A DNA stretch of 64,000 bases from Marinobacter sp. BW6 (GCF_008107725.1 NZ_VIRN01000068.1:1-64000); one strand, 5' to 3'; positions 25,286 through 34,657 are shown, counted from the stretch's first letter. The notes: a model not told the origin generated them from the letters alone. Program-made: numbers and translations.

Positions 25286-25317
25286 GCCAGCACTGGCATC
25301 GACGCGTCAGTGCTGGC
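25286..25317. repeat. Hairpin with 10-bp stem between chemoreceptor and NSS transporter genes
   Basis: GCCAGCACTG at 25286-25295 pairs with CAGTGCTGGC at 25308-25317 around a 12-base loop. No U-run follows on either strand, so it is not a clear intrinsic terminator, although it lies 51 bp after the chemoreceptor stop. Confidence 0.5.
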
Positions 25318-25399
25318 AGAATCCCGCCCCAATTGCCCCGGCAACGCCGTGGCTATCCCTTTTTAAGACATTCCTCAGCCAAAAGCACAGGAACACAAC

Positions 25400-26797
25400 A
25401 TGACTCAGTCCAACTCGGTTTCGGGCAACGGTTCAGGGGCCGCCCGTGGTCTCTGGTCTTCCCGGTTGGCGTTTATTCTGGCGGCAACCGGTTCGGCCGT
25501 CGGTCTCGGTAATATCTGGAAGTTCCCCTACGTTACCGGCGAGAACGGTGGTGGCGCCTTCGTGCTGGTTTACCTGCTGTGTATCGCAGTGATCGGTATT
25601 CCCATCATGATGGCGGAAGTGTTTATCGGGCGGAATGGTCGCCATAACCCGATTACCAGCATGCGTCTGGTAGCGGAGCGCAATCTCAGCGCCCCGGGCT
25701 GGCGGATATCTGCGATCATCGGGATGATCGCGGCGTTCGTGATCCTCTCGTTCTATTCGGTGATTGGTGGCTGGGCGGCGTCCTACGTAGGACATGCCGC
25801 CATGGGTGACTTTACCGGCGGCACCGCAGATTCCATCGGCGAGCTGTTTGGCAGCCTGCTGGCCAGCCCCGGTCAGCTGCTGCTCTGGCACACCCTCTTT
25901 ATGGCGCTTGTGATCCTGGTGGTTTCCCAGGGACTGAAAGGCGGTCTGGAGCGGGCGGTCACCATCCTGATGCCGGCCCTGTTCATCCTGCTGTTGTTGG
26001 CGGTTGGCTATGCCACCACGACGGGCCATTTTGGTGAGGCCGTCAGCTTCCTGTTCACGCCGGATTTTGGGGCTTTGACCATCAACGGGGTTCTGATTGC
26101 CCTTGGCCACGCCTTCTTCACCCTTAGCCTGGGCATGGCCATCATGATGGCCTACGGTTCCTATCTGGGCCGGGATGTTTCCATTGGCCGCACGGCGGTC
26201 AGCGTTGCAATCATGGATACCGTTGTCGCGCTCCTGGCCGGCCTCGCCATCTTCCCGGTGGTCTTTGCCAATGGCCTGGAAGCCGGTGCCGGCCCCGGGC
26301 TGATTTTCCAGACCTTGCCGCTGGCCTTTGGCAATATGCCCATGGGCGGACTGTTTGGCACCCTGTTCTTTATCCTGCTGTTGTTCGCCGCCTGGACTTC
26401 CGGTATTTCCCTGCTGGAGCCGGTGGTTGAGTGGGTTGAGGAAAAGACCAGCCTGGCCCGCACAGGCAGCGCCATTCTGGTGGGTGTGTTGTGCTGGGGA
26501 CTGGGTATTGCCTCGATTCTATCGCTCAACGTCTGGGCAGATGTTGCGCCGCTTGCCATGTTCGAGCGGTTTGAAGGCAAGACCATCTTTGACCTGCTGG
26601 ACTTCTTTACCGCCAACGTGCTGCTGCCACTCTCCGGTCTGCTGACGGCGGTGTTTGTCGGCTGGTTCGTCGCCAGGGAGTCGCTGAAAACCGATCTGGC
26701 CCTTCAGGGTGGTGCTTTCACCCTGTGGTACAACCTGATCCGGTTTGTCACACCCATCGCGGTTGCCATCGTGTTTGTTTACAACCTGATGTCGTGA
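25400..26797 (+). CDS. Sodium-dependent transporter, NSS/SNF family
   Basis: The 465-residue inner-membrane protein belongs to the neurotransmitter:sodium symporter family (LeuT type). The N-terminal motif ATGSAVGLGNIWKFPYVTG forms the sodium and substrate site in this family. About eleven to twelve hydrophobic segments follow. The substrate is probably an amino acid or a related compound but cannot be fixed. AGGAA precedes the ATG. A strong terminator lies 38 bp after the stop. Confidence 0.92.
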   Translation: MTQSNSVSGNGSGAARGLWSSRLAFILAATGSAVGLGNIWKFPYVTGENGGGAFVLVYLLCIAVIGIPIMMAEVFIGRNGRHNPITSMRLVAERNLSAPGWRISAIIGMIAAFVILSFYSVIGGWAASYVGHAAMGDFTGGTADSIGELFGSLLASPGQLLLWHTLFMALVILVVSQGLKGGLERAVTILMPALFILLLLAVGYATTTGHFGEAVSFLFTPDFGALTINGVLIALGHAFFTLSLGMAIMMAYGSYLGRDVSIGRTAVSVAIMDTVVALLAGLAIFPVVFANGLEAGAGPGLIFQTLPLAFGNMPMGGLFGTLFFILLLFAAWTSGISLLEPVVEWVEEKTSLARTGSAILVGVLCWGLGIASILSLNVWADVAPLAMFERFEGKTIFDLLDFFTANVLLPLSGLLTAVFVGWFVARESLKTDLALQGGAFTLWYNLIRFVTPIAVAIVFVYNLMS

Positions 26798-26834
26798 TGA
26801 TTGCCTGAGCGGCCTGATGGCCGTTGTGCAAATA

Positions 26835-26870
26835 AAAAGCCCGGCGGGTTAGACCGCCGGGCTTTTGTTT
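26835..26870. terminator. Bidirectional rho-independent terminator
   Basis: A 13-bp perfect stem (26835-26847 with 26854-26866) closes on a six-base loop. It has an A-run on the left and a T-run on the right, so it can stop the NSS transporter transcript and the convergent minus-strand gene at 26888. Confidence 0.92.
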
Positions 26871-26887
26871 TCCCGGTACCCGGAATG

Positions 26888-27472
26888 TCAGTAGTTTCCC
26901 GCTTCCCTCAGGGCTTCAACGTGGGGGCGCACCGCTTCCACATCAGCGGGCGGCGCATTGCTGGCAGTCTCCATCGCCCCCATGGCGCTTTGCATCATCG
27001 CCCGCATCTGCGCTTTTTGCTCGGCTGTCATGTGTGGGCTGTTCTCTATTTCTGCCATGGCCGCGTTCATCTCCTGACGGGCGGCGGGATTCTGTTGCTC
27101 CATCTCAATGGCCATCCAGGCCTGGATGATGCGGTCGCCAGTCGAAGCCCACTCTTCAAGGTTGCTGAAACCGTGATCCTGAACCAGATCCTCAAGTTGG
27201 CCATAGGCCTGATGACCTTCCAGTTCGCTTAGTGAGTCGGAAAGCATGCTGGAAAAGTCAGGCATTGAGCCATCGTTTGGTGAGTCCATTTCATCACCAA
27301 GATCCTCAAACTCAGAACCCAGTCGCTCTGCGGCCTTCAGGCTATCGATAAACGACGAGATGGTTTGATCTGACAAGCTCTGGGCCTGGGTGCCCGCGGA
27401 GAACAATGCGAGCAGGGTAAGCAGTGTGATAATTAAAGGTGTACGGATGCAAGCAGGTAATTGGCCGGACAT
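26888..27472 (-). CDS. Exported hypothetical protein
   Basis: The 194-residue product was not recognised. It starts with a clear signal peptide (hydrophobic run LIITLLTLLALFSAGTQAQ, cleavage near residue 30), followed by a helical, acidic and methionine/glutamine-rich mature part without cysteines. It is probably periplasmic. The start at 27472 is supported by AAGGAGAG three bases upstream; a longer frame to 27544 has no such site. It lies 102 bp downstream of the TRAP permease gene on the same strand and could be its last operon member, or be independent. Confidence 0.7.
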   Translation of the reverse strand: MSGQLPACIRTPLIITLLTLLALFSAGTQAQSLSDQTISSFIDSLKAAERLGSEFEDLGDEMDSPNDGSMPDFSSMLSDSLSELEGHQAYGQLEDLVQDHGFSNLEEWASTGDRIIQAWMAIEMEQQNPAARQEMNAAMAEIENSPHMTAEQKAQMRAMMQSAMGAMETASNAPPADVEAVRPHVEALREAGNY

Positions 27473-27574
27473 AGTCTCTCTCCTTGTGTTGGCGCCCCGG
27501 ACTCCTTGTGCCGGGGGCTCTAAGAGATTAGCGCTTACCTGCATTGGCTGGCAACTTTGGCTTTGTTACCTGGT

Positions 27575-28885
27575 TCAGAAGAAAAGATCCGGCAGCCAGG
27601 TGGCAATTTCCGGGAAGATCATGATCAGGATGATGCCGATGATCTCCACAATCACGAAGGGAATGATCGACTTGTAGATATCCTTCATGGTGATCGACGG
27701 CGGCACGATGCCCTTCAGGTAGAACAGGTTGAAGCCGAAGGGTGGCGTCATGTAGCCGATTTCCATATTGATCACGAACAGGATGCCGAACCAGATCGGA
27801 TCGAAACCCAGGGATTCCACGATCGGCATGAACACCGGCAGGGTGATCAGCATGATGCCCACCGGGTCGAGCACCATGGCCAGCAGGAACACGATCACCA
27901 TCATGGCGATGATGATGCCCCAGGGGCCGCCGGGCACCATGTTCATCAGGCCCTCGATCAGCTCCTGGGCACCCATGCTCTGGTACGCAGCGCTGAACGC
28001 GTGGGCGGCGAACAGGATCCACATGATCATGCCGGTGAGCTTGAAGGTGCGGATGGCGGCTTCTTTCAGAATGCTCCATTTGAACTGCCTGTAAACAGCC
28101 GCCGAGATCAGGGCACCGAGAACGCCCATGGCAGCGGCTTCGGTCGGGGTGGTAATGCCGCCGATAATGGAGCCCAGCACCATCACGACAACACCGATCG
28201 GAAGCAGAACCGCCCGCAATGCCCTGAACTTCTCCGGCCAGGTGCCACGCTCTTCTTTCGGCAGCGCGGGTGCCAGTTCCGGTTGCAGGTGGCAGCGCAC
28301 GATAATGTAGATGGCGGTCAGTACCATCAGCAGGATTCCGGGCATGATGCCGGCGGCGAACATCTTGCCGACGGAAACACCGGTGATCAGCGCGTAGAGG
28401 ATCATCAGAATGCTAGGCGGAATCAGGATGCCCCAGCCACCGCCGGTGTTGATCACGCCCAGGGCCATGCTCTTGTCATAGCCCCGCTCAAGCATGGACG
28501 GCAGGGCGATGGTGCCCATGGCCACCACCGCCGCACCGCTAATACCCACCATGGCGGCAAACACCGCACAGATACCAAGGGTGCCCAGGGCAAGGCCACC
28601 TCGCAGGCCGCCGCACCAAAGGTGCATCATCCGGTAGAGGTCCTTGGCCACACCGGTGCGCTCCAGAATCATGGCCATGAACACGAACAGAGGAATGGCG
28701 ACCAAGGTAAAGCTTTCCATGGTGCCCCAGATCTGAGAGGCCACCATGTAGAAGGAATCAAAGCCCCAGGTGAAATACAGGAACACCACAGAGACACCGC
28801 CGAGCACGAACGCCAGTGGCAGGCCCAGCAGCAGGAAAAACAGCAGGGCGCCGAAAAACAGGAGAGTCAGGGCTTCGATGCTCAC
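27575..28885 (-). CDS. TRAP transporter large permease (DctM type)
   Basis: The 436-residue inner-membrane protein has about twelve hydrophobic segments and family motifs such as GVMGISGAAVVAMGT-like and PPSILMILYALITG segments. With DctQ and DctP it forms a sodium-driven TRAP importer. The GTG start at 28885 has AAGGAG seven bases before it and overlaps the DctQ stop in a GTGA arrangement, showing translational coupling. The transported acid is unknown. Confidence 0.93.
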   Translation of the reverse strand: MSIEALTLLFFGALLFFLLLGLPLAFVLGGVSVVFLYFTWGFDSFYMVASQIWGTMESFTLVAIPLFVFMAMILERTGVAKDLYRMMHLWCGGLRGGLALGTLGICAVFAAMVGISGAAVVAMGTIALPSMLERGYDKSMALGVINTGGGWGILIPPSILMILYALITGVSVGKMFAAGIMPGILLMVLTAIYIIVRCHLQPELAPALPKEERGTWPEKFRALRAVLLPIGVVVMVLGSIIGGITTPTEAAAMGVLGALISAAVYRQFKWSILKEAAIRTFKLTGMIMWILFAAHAFSAAYQSMGAQELIEGLMNMVPGGPWGIIIAMMVIVFLLAMVLDPVGIMLITLPVFMPIVESLGFDPIWFGILFVINMEIGYMTPPFGFNLFYLKGIVPPSITMKDIYKSIIPFVIVEIIGIILIMIFPEIATWLPDLFF

Positions 28886-29430
28886 AGCTGATCTCCTTCA
28901 GATTCGGTTTCTTGGGGGGTGTAGTAATCAAGATTGAAGGCCACGGCGATGTCTTCGAGCAGCTTCACCAGGCCTTGCAGTACCAGCAGCCCGGTGCCGA
29001 TTGGAATGGCCAGCTTCACCGGCCATATTGGGGGATTCCAGGCCGAATAGGAGGTCTCCCAACTCGACATGGACTCCTGGGCCATGTCGATGCCGAACCA
29101 CAACAGGGCGAGCGTGAAAATGAAGAAAACGAGGGAAGTCACGATATCCAGTGCCGCCCGTTTCCTGGGTTTAAGGTGAGAGTGCAGCAGATCCACGTTG
29201 ACATGGCCCCTATGGGCCATGATGTAACCGCCCGACATGACTGCATAAATACCAAACAGCATTTGGGTCAGTTCATTGGTCCAGACCGTGGGGGAATTGA
29301 ACAGATAGCGGAACCCGACCTCAAGCAGCAGGAACGCGAACATCGCGAAAATCAGAAGGGCCACCCACCGGCCGATAAAATCATTGAGACGGGTAACCCC
29401 TCTCATGAATGCGGCGATCATCACACTCAC
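28882..29430 (-). CDS. TRAP transporter small permease (DctQ type)
   Basis: The 182-residue product has four hydrophobic segments and the DctQ-type stretch VGFRYLFNSPTVWTNEL. A GTG start at 29430 is proposed because GGGAG lies six bases upstream; the longer frame to 29484 begins inside a strong hairpin and is unlikely to be translated from there. It couples to DctM by a 4-bp overlap and follows dctP after 85 bp. Confidence 0.88.
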   Translation of the reverse strand: MSVMIAAFMRGVTRLNDFIGRWVALLIFAMFAFLLLEVGFRYLFNSPTVWTNELTQMLFGIYAVMSGGYIMAHRGHVNVDLLHSHLKPRKRAALDIVTSLVFFIFTLALLWFGIDMAQESMSSWETSYSAWNPPIWPVKLAIPIGTGLLVLQGLVKLLEDIAVAFNLDYYTPQETESEGDQL

Positions 29431-29470
29431 GGCAATCTCCCAAGGGATGCTGGTTTGGTTCCGGGACAGA

Positions 29471-29497
29471 AAGGCCGGGGTCAAGAACCCCGGCCTT
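29471..29497 (-). terminator. Intercistronic hairpin between TRAP binding-protein and permease genes
   Basis: An 11-bp perfect GC-rich stem (29471-29481 with 29487-29497) with a five-base loop lies directly after the DctP stop. Only a short T-run (TT then TCT) follows on the minus strand. It may be a partial terminator or an mRNA-stabilising end, so that much more binding protein than permease is made. Confidence 0.7.
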
Positions 29498-29515
29498 GGT
29501 CAGATCAATGGCTGA

Positions 29516-30562
29516 TCAGAGGTAGCCGAGGTCGGCCAGGTAGCCTTTCAGCATCTCAAGCGCCTTCTTGGCATTCTCGCTGCGCTTGCCTTCTTCATCC
29601 CACATGGACTGGGCGGTGGCTACCAGCTTGTCCTGAACCTCGTCGGGGAGGACATTGAGTTGCACGCCCTGCTCTTCGATAGCCTTGGCCAGAGTGATGC
29701 GCTCCTTGTACTGGTACTCGTTAGTCCGGATCCAGAACTGCTCATTGAGGGCGTCCTTGACGATGTCCTGCATGTCTTCCGGCAGCTTATCAAGGGCTTT
29801 CTGGCTGACAATGATGACGTCGGTGCCGGCAATGTTCAGGGCAGGCTGCACGTGGTACTTGGCAACTTCATAAAGGCCCATGCTGTAAGCGCCCTGGGCA
29901 GCACCCCAGTGGGCACCGTCGACAATGCCGGAATCCAGCGCAGAGTAGAGTTCGCTGCCCGGAATGTAGGAAGCAGCCGCGCCGGCCTCAGTCAGGAAAG
30001 TTTGCAGGGCGCCGGAGGAACGGATCTTCAGGCTGGTGAAGTCGTCCCAGCTTTCGATCGGCTCTTTTACGACCATTTCGGTCGGGTAAACCTTGTCTGT
30101 GGCCCAGTAGACACCGTGCTCTGCAGCTTCGTCACGGAGCATCTGTTCGAAACCCATGTTCTGGTGGAAGTAGGCGGCTTCCCAGACGTTGCGGAAGGCA
30201 AACGGCAGACCTGAGGCGATACCCGCCAGAGAAACCTTGTCCTGGGCATAAGACGGGGAGATCGTGCCCATCTCCAGGATGCCGCGGCTCACGGCGTTGA
30301 ATGTATCCTTGGCCTTGAACAGGGCGCCGGCCTCGTAAAGTTGCAGCTTAAGACGGCCATCAGTGCGCTCTTCCAGAACGCGTTTGATGCGGCCAAGGCT
30401 GTCTGTGTAGGAGCTGCTGGAGCCGGGCCAATGGGACTGGACCTTCCAGGTGAAACTGTCCTGGGCAGCGGCGGGCGCTGCGGAAAGTGCAGCGGTAATA
30501 CCGAGGGTAAGGGCTGACGCATACACCGTCAGAGTCTTGCGAGCAGTAGCAAAGAGTTTCAT
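29516..30562 (-). CDS. TRAP transporter substrate-binding protein (DctP type)
   Basis: The 348-residue periplasmic protein begins with a signal peptide ending near AAPAAAQ (residue 34). The DctP fold is shown by the stretches LQLYEAGALFKAKDTFNAV and LKIRSSGALQTFL, the latter with the arginine that commonly pairs with the substrate carboxylate. A later motif, ALDSGIVDGAHWG, is also typical. GAGG lies seven bases before the ATG. It is first in the TRAP operon. The ligand is likely an organic acid; the neighbouring acyl-CoA genes give only a weak hint of a link. Confidence 0.92.
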   Translation of the reverse strand: MKLFATARKTLTVYASALTLGITAALSAAPAAAQDSFTWKVQSHWPGSSSSYTDSLGRIKRVLEERTDGRLKLQLYEAGALFKAKDTFNAVSRGILEMGTISPSYAQDKVSLAGIASGLPFAFRNVWEAAYFHQNMGFEQMLRDEAAEHGVYWATDKVYPTEMVVKEPIESWDDFTSLKIRSSGALQTFLTEAGAAASYIPGSELYSALDSGIVDGAHWGAAQGAYSMGLYEVAKYHVQPALNIAGTDVIIVSQKALDKLPEDMQDIVKDALNEQFWIRTNEYQYKERITLAKAIEEQGVQLNVLPDEVQDKLVATAQSMWDEEGKRSENAKKALEMLKGYLADLGYL

Positions 30563-30999
30563 GAGTGTGCCTCGTTCATTGTTGTAGTGGCTTTGCTTTT
30601 TGTTTCACTGTGCAGAACTCATAACTGCAGGGTGAATTTTATTCTCTGAATCTATCACAACATCGTGGCTTTGCAACAGGTTGTTTGCCGTTCCGGTTTC
30701 GAATCAGGCCTACGGCAAGCGTAGACCATTGAACGTGTTTCCGTCGGCCCTTTGAAATAGCCATTCCAGAGCCCGAAAGCGGCTCAGTGGATTCCTCGTT
30801 TCGCTTCTACCTGAGAGAAGTTCTGCCTGCTACTCATTGTCCTTTTCATTTTTCTGCATTCTTGATCAATAGAGTTTTACTAGATGAAACCAGCTTTCAA
30901 ATATATTGACTCAAAACCGTAAGGCGTGACAAATTACGAAGACAACAGGATCACAAATACAACACATGGCCCTCCTGGCCAGCCTGGAATGAGTATTCG
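30563..30999. promoter_or_regulatory. Divergent promoter region (437 bp without a gene)
   Basis: This AT-rich gap separates the minus-strand TRAP operon from the plus-strand acyl-CoA operon. No convincing short gene, RNA or repeat was seen in it beyond the promoter candidate listed at 30906-30934. Confidence 0.6.
30906..30934 (+). promoter_or_regulatory. Candidate sigma-70 promoter for the acyl-CoA operon
   Basis: TTGACT at 30906-30911 is a near-consensus -35. It is followed after exactly 17 bp by ACAAAT at 30929-30934, a weak -10. The position, about 65 bp before the thioesterase start, is suitable. Confidence 0.35.
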
Positions 31000-31440
31000 A
31001 TGAGTGAGGAAAACCGCCACATTGCAGATGGGCAGGATCTGCCCGGCTTCCACAGCCTGCTTGGCTACCGGCAGGCGTTCTGGGAAGAAAACGAAGCAGT
31101 CATCGAACTTGAGCTCCGGCCAGGTCATCTGAATCTTGGCGGTGTCATCCATGGCGGCGTACTGACTTCTCTGCTGGACATTGCCATGGCTCAAGCGGGC
31201 ACTTACTGCCCGTATCCGGGCAGGATGCGCAAAGCCATTACCCTGTCGCTTACCACCACGTTTACTGGCCAATGCTCCGAAGGTGTGATCCGGGTAACCG
31301 GACGTAAGCGCGCGGGGGGAAGCCGGATCTTCAATAGCACCGGCGAGGTACATGACGATCAGGGCAACCTTCTGGCGATTGGGGAGGCCACGTTCCGGAT
31401 TCGCTCCGGCAGTGAGAAGCCGGAGGGCGTGCCGGTCTGA
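31000..31440 (+). CDS. PaaI-type hotdog thioesterase
   Basis: The 146-residue protein carries the PaaI/hotdog active-site segment HGGVLTSLLDIA near residues 53-64. Such enzymes hydrolyse acyl-CoA thioesters and often rescue CoA from dead-end intermediates. It is the first gene of a plus-strand operon with acyl-CoA dehydrogenase, SDR, kinase and ligase genes, so a housekeeping role in that pathway is likely. The ribosome site before the ATG is weak. The acyl substrate is not known. Confidence 0.85.
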   Translation: MSEENRHIADGQDLPGFHSLLGYRQAFWEENEAVIELELRPGHLNLGGVIHGGVLTSLLDIAMAQAGTYCPYPGRMRKAITLSLTTTFTGQCSEGVIRVTGRKRAGGSRIFNSTGEVHDDQGNLLAIGEATFRIRSGSEKPEGVPV

Positions 31441-31512
31441 CGGCCGAAATCTGCACAGGTGATTGCCGGGGGCTGTGGCAGTCACTACCGAAAACAACAA
31501 GAGGAAACGGCA

Positions 31513-32715
31513 ATGTTCGAGCTGTCTGACAGGGCGAAACAGCTGCAGTCTGAGTTAAACGACTTCATGGCTGCCCACATTTATCCGAACGAAGAGAAGC
31601 ATCATCGGCAGATCGAAGACGCGGAAGATCGCTGGGCGCCGGTGCCCATTATTGAGGAACTGAAGCAGAAGGCCAGAGCCGCCGGGCTCTGGAACCTGTT
31701 CCTGCCTGACAGCACATTCGGCGCGGGGCTCAGCAACTTCGAATACGCTCATCTTTGCGAAATCATGGGTCGTTCCGCCATGGCGCCGGAAGTGTTCAAC
31801 TGCTCGGCGCCGGATACCGGTAATATGGAAACCATCGCCCGCTACGGCAATGCGGAACAGCAGGAGCAATGGCTCAAGCCGCTTCTGGATGGTGAGATCC
31901 GCTCCTGCTTCTCCATGACCGAGCCGGACGTGGCCTCATCCGACGCCACCAACATCGCCTGCGAGATTCGCCGGGAGGGTGATGAGTACGTGGTTAACGG
32001 TCGCAAGTGGTGGTCCTCCGGCGCCATGACCCGGAATTCGAAAATCGCCATTGTCATGGGCAAGACCGATCCAAATGCCGAGAAACACAAGCAGCAGTCC
32101 ATGATCCTGGTCCCCCTGGATGCGCCTGGTGTGAAGATGATCCGCCCGCTGCATGTGTTCGGCTACGACCATGCCCCCCACGGCCACGCCGAAATCCACT
32201 ACGACAACGTGCGGGTACCGGCCAGCAATATGCTGCTGGGTGAAGGCCGAGGTTTCGAGATCGCCCAGGGTCGATTGGGGCCAGGCCGAATTCACCATTG
32301 CATGCGCACTATCGGTGTGGCCGAACGGGCACTGGAACTCATGTGCAAGCGCGCCAACGCCCGGGAGGCCTTTGGCCGGAAGCTGTCGGAGTTCGACTCT
32401 ATCCGCAAGGACATCGCCCGTAGCCGTATGGAGATCGAGCAGGCCCGCCTGATGACCCTGAAAGCCGCGTACATGATGGACACCGTCGGCAACAAGGTGG
32501 CCCGTCAGGAAATCGCCATGATCAAGGTCATTGCACCGAACATGGCCTTGAAGGTGATTGATCGGGCCATCCAGGTGCACGGCGGTGCGGGTGTTTCCCA
32601 GGACACCTTCCTGGCCGAAGCATGGGCCAAGGTGCGGACGCTGCGCCTGGCGGACGGGCCAGATGAGGTGCACATGGATTCGATCGCCAAGATGGAGCTT
32701 CGGCAGTATCGCTGA
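31513..32715 (+). CDS. Acyl-CoA dehydrogenase, ACAD10/11 (LvaC)-like
   Basis: The 400-residue FAD enzyme has the family motifs [16 protein letters not shown] and [17 protein letters not shown]. The catalytic base is likely the Glu in LADGPDEVH. This subgroup often pairs with an APH-like kinase, fused in animal ACAD10/11 and separate in bacteria; here that kinase is encoded two genes downstream. In the levulinate pathway of Pseudomonas putida the pair converts 4-hydroxyacyl-CoA to an enoyl-CoA through a phosphorylated intermediate. The start at 31513 is supported by GAGGAAA upstream. Family assignment is good; the hydroxyacyl role is inferred from gene context. Confidence 0.88.
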   Translation: MFELSDRAKQLQSELNDFMAAHIYPNEEKHHRQIEDAEDRWAPVPIIEELKQKARAAGLWNLFLPDSTFGAGLSNFEYAHLCEIMGRSAMAPEVFNCSAPDTGNMETIARYGNAEQQEQWLKPLLDGEIRSCFSMTEPDVASSDATNIACEIRREGDEYVVNGRKWWSSGAMTRNSKIAIVMGKTDPNAEKHKQQSMILVPLDAPGVKMIRPLHVFGYDHAPHGHAEIHYDNVRVPASNMLLGEGRGFEIAQGRLGPGRIHHCMRTIGVAERALELMCKRANAREAFGRKLSEFDSIRKDIARSRMEIEQARLMTLKAAYMMDTVGNKVARQEIAMIKVIAPNMALKVIDRAIQVHGGAGVSQDTFLAEAWAKVRTLRLADGPDEVHMDSIAKMELRQYR

Positions 32716-32752
32716 ATCCAGAACCACTGAGCCTGCCCACGAGGATCTGACG

Positions 32753-33520
32753 ATGAAGAATTCACTGTTTGATATGACCGGCAAAGTCGCGGTGATTACC
32801 GGCTCCACCAAAGGCATCGGCCGCTCGATCGCCGAAGAAATGGCCAGGTGTGGCGCGAAAGTCGTGATCTCCAGCCGCAAGGCCGACGCCTGTGAACTGG
32901 TTGCCGGCGAACTGAGGGCGCAGGGTTTCGAGGCTATGGCCATCGCCTGCCATGTGGGCAGAAAAGAAGACCTGCAGAATCTTGTCGACAAGACCAACGA
33001 AGCCTGGGGCAGCATCGACGTGCTGGTGTGCAACGCTGCCACCAACCCGGTCTATGGAACCACGGCGGAGATGACCGACGACGCCTGGGACAAGATCATG
33101 GACACCAACGTTAAAAGCACCTTCTGGCTCACCAACATGGTGCTACCCCAGATGGCAGAAAAAGGCGAGGGTGCTGTGGTGCTGCTCTCCAGCATTGCCG
33201 GCCTTCGAGGCAACACGGTGATCGGCACCTACGGTGTATCCAAAGCCGCCGAAGCCGCCCTGGCCCGAAACCTGGCCGTTGAATGGGGCCCCAAAGGCAT
33301 CCGGATCAACAGCATCGCGCCAGGCCTGATCAAAACCGACTTCGCCAGAGCACTCTGGGAAGACCCGGTGCGGGCGAAACAGGCGGAAGACAGAACCCCG
33401 CTGCGCAGAATTGGTGATCCGGTGGATATCGCCGGTTTGGCCGTGTTTCTGTCCACGAAAGCCAGCGCCTACATAACCGGCCAAGTCATCGTCGCCGACG
33501 GCGGCGAAACCATCAGTTAA
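32753..33520 (+). CDS. Short-chain dehydrogenase/reductase
   Basis: The 255-residue protein is a classical SDR: cofactor motif GSTKGIG (near residue 17), NAA-type motif CNAATNP, catalytic Ser in LLSSIAG, YGVSK for Tyr and Lys, and a C-terminal DGGETIS. It probably oxidises a hydroxyacyl-CoA or a related alcohol with NAD(P). The ATG at 32753 has GAGGA seven bases upstream. It lies between the ACAD10/11-like gene and the APH-like kinase, in the same position type as LvaD in the Pseudomonas levulinate operon. The substrate is unproven. Confidence 0.88.
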   Translation: MKNSLFDMTGKVAVITGSTKGIGRSIAEEMARCGAKVVISSRKADACELVAGELRAQGFEAMAIACHVGRKEDLQNLVDKTNEAWGSIDVLVCNAATNPVYGTTAEMTDDAWDKIMDTNVKSTFWLTNMVLPQMAEKGEGAVVLLSSIAGLRGNTVIGTYGVSKAAEAALARNLAVEWGPKGIRINSIAPGLIKTDFARALWEDPVRAKQAEDRTPLRRIGDPVDIAGLAVFLSTKASAYITGQVIVADGGETIS

Positions 33521-33562
33521 CGAAACACCTGCCGATGCCCCAGAAATGAAGGCTACTGAAAT

Positions 33563-34627
33563 ATGACAACAAGCCCCGAACTGGTAGACGTCCTCCCAGC
33601 CCACAAGTTCGACGAAAACCGACTCCTGGAATGGCTTCAGAAAGCCCTTCCGGAGTTTGGCAACCGCCTGGAGGTAAAACAGTTTCAGGGTGGACAGTCC
33701 AACCCCACGTTCCTGCTGGAAACCGACAGCGGGCGCTACGTGCTGCGCAAGAAGCCCCCCGGAAAGACTCTGCCCTCAGCCCATATGGTAGAGCGTGAAT
33801 ACAAGGTCATGCGGGCCCTGTCTGAACACACGAGTGTACCGGTGCCGAATGTCCGGGCATTGTGGGAGGACGCCACCGTAATCGGTACGCCCTTTTACGT
33901 GATGGATTTTCTGGAGGGGCGGATCATCACCCACTCGGCGCTGCGGGACCTTGATCGCGAGAACCGCCTGCCGGCCTACCATTCGGCCATCGATACTCTG
34001 GCAGCGCTGCATTCCGTGGACGTGAACGCCGTTGGCCTGGGCGACTATGGACGGCCGGAAGGCTACGTGGCGCGCCAGGTCGCGCGCTGGAGCAAACAGT
34101 ACCTGGCCTCAAAAACCGATGACCTGCCGGCCATGGACAAACTGATGGCCTGGTTACCGGAGCATCTGCCAGCGAGGGATGAAACCGCGATTGCCCACGG
34201 TGACTACCGCTTCGGCAACCTGATGCTGGCGCCGGACCGACCGGAGGTGATCGCCATTCTGGATTGGGAACTGTCCACTCTGGGTCATCCCCTGGCAGAC
34301 CTGGCCTATTTTTGTCTGCCCTTCTACCTGCCCGCCGATATGGAGGGTATGCGCGGATTACAGGGTGAAAACCTAGAGGCGTTGGGTCTTCCCGACGAAC
34401 AGGCCATTATCCGCCGCTACTGCGACAGAACGGGTCGGAAAGGCATTGAAGACTGGCATGTGTTCCTGGCGTTCTCGTTGTTCCGCCTCGCGGCCATCCT
34501 GCAGGGCGTCTACAAGCGGGCCCTGGATGGCAATGCCGCGAACGCCAATGCCCTGGAAGTCGGCAAGCGGGCTAGCCTGCTGGCGGAGACCGGCTGGAAG
34601 ATTGCCTGCGAAGGTGCGAATTCCTGA
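33563..34627 (+). CDS. APH-like phosphotransferase (ACAD10/11 kinase, LvaA-like)
   Basis: The 354-residue protein has the aminoglycoside-phosphotransferase fold: nucleotide lysine in RYVLRKKPPG, catalytic loop HGDYRFGN and metal-binding ILDWELSTLG. Despite the family name it is unlikely to be a resistance enzyme, because proteins with this exact motif set are joined to, or encoded with, ACAD10/11-type dehydrogenases. There they phosphorylate 4-hydroxyacyl-CoA. The gene follows the SDR by 42 bp and precedes the ligase by 30 bp. No small LvaB-like subunit gene is visible here. Confidence 0.87.
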   Translation: MTTSPELVDVLPAHKFDENRLLEWLQKALPEFGNRLEVKQFQGGQSNPTFLLETDSGRYVLRKKPPGKTLPSAHMVEREYKVMRALSEHTSVPVPNVRALWEDATVIGTPFYVMDFLEGRIITHSALRDLDRENRLPAYHSAIDTLAALHSVDVNAVGLGDYGRPEGYVARQVARWSKQYLASKTDDLPAMDKLMAWLPEHLPARDETAIAHGDYRFGNLMLAPDRPEVIAILDWELSTLGHPLADLAYFCLPFYLPADMEGMRGLQGENLEALGLPDEQAIIRRYCDRTGRKGIEDWHVFLAFSLFRLAAILQGVYKRALDGNAANANALEVGKRASLLAETGWKIACEGANS

Positions 34628-34657
34628 GTTATCAGATTCACCGTGGAGAATAACAAG

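Noticed and set aside
25286..25317. Hairpin read as an intrinsic terminator
   Set aside because: The loop is 12 bases and no T-run follows on either strand, so it is reported only as a repeat.
27557..28891. Long plus-strand open frame of 444 codons opposite the TRAP large permease
   Set aside because: It is rich in His, Gln, Asp and Gly in the way antisense frames of GC-rich membrane-protein genes are, has no ribosome site, and the minus-strand DctM protein is unmistakable.
31936..33045. Minus-strand open frame of 369 codons opposite the acyl-CoA dehydrogenase and SDR genes
   Set aside because: It spans two well-supported genes and has no homology-like motifs.
33563..34627. Aminoglycoside resistance gene
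   Set aside because: The APH fold is present, but the motifs and the neighbouring ACAD10/11-type gene fit an acyl-CoA-linked kinase rather than a resistance enzyme.
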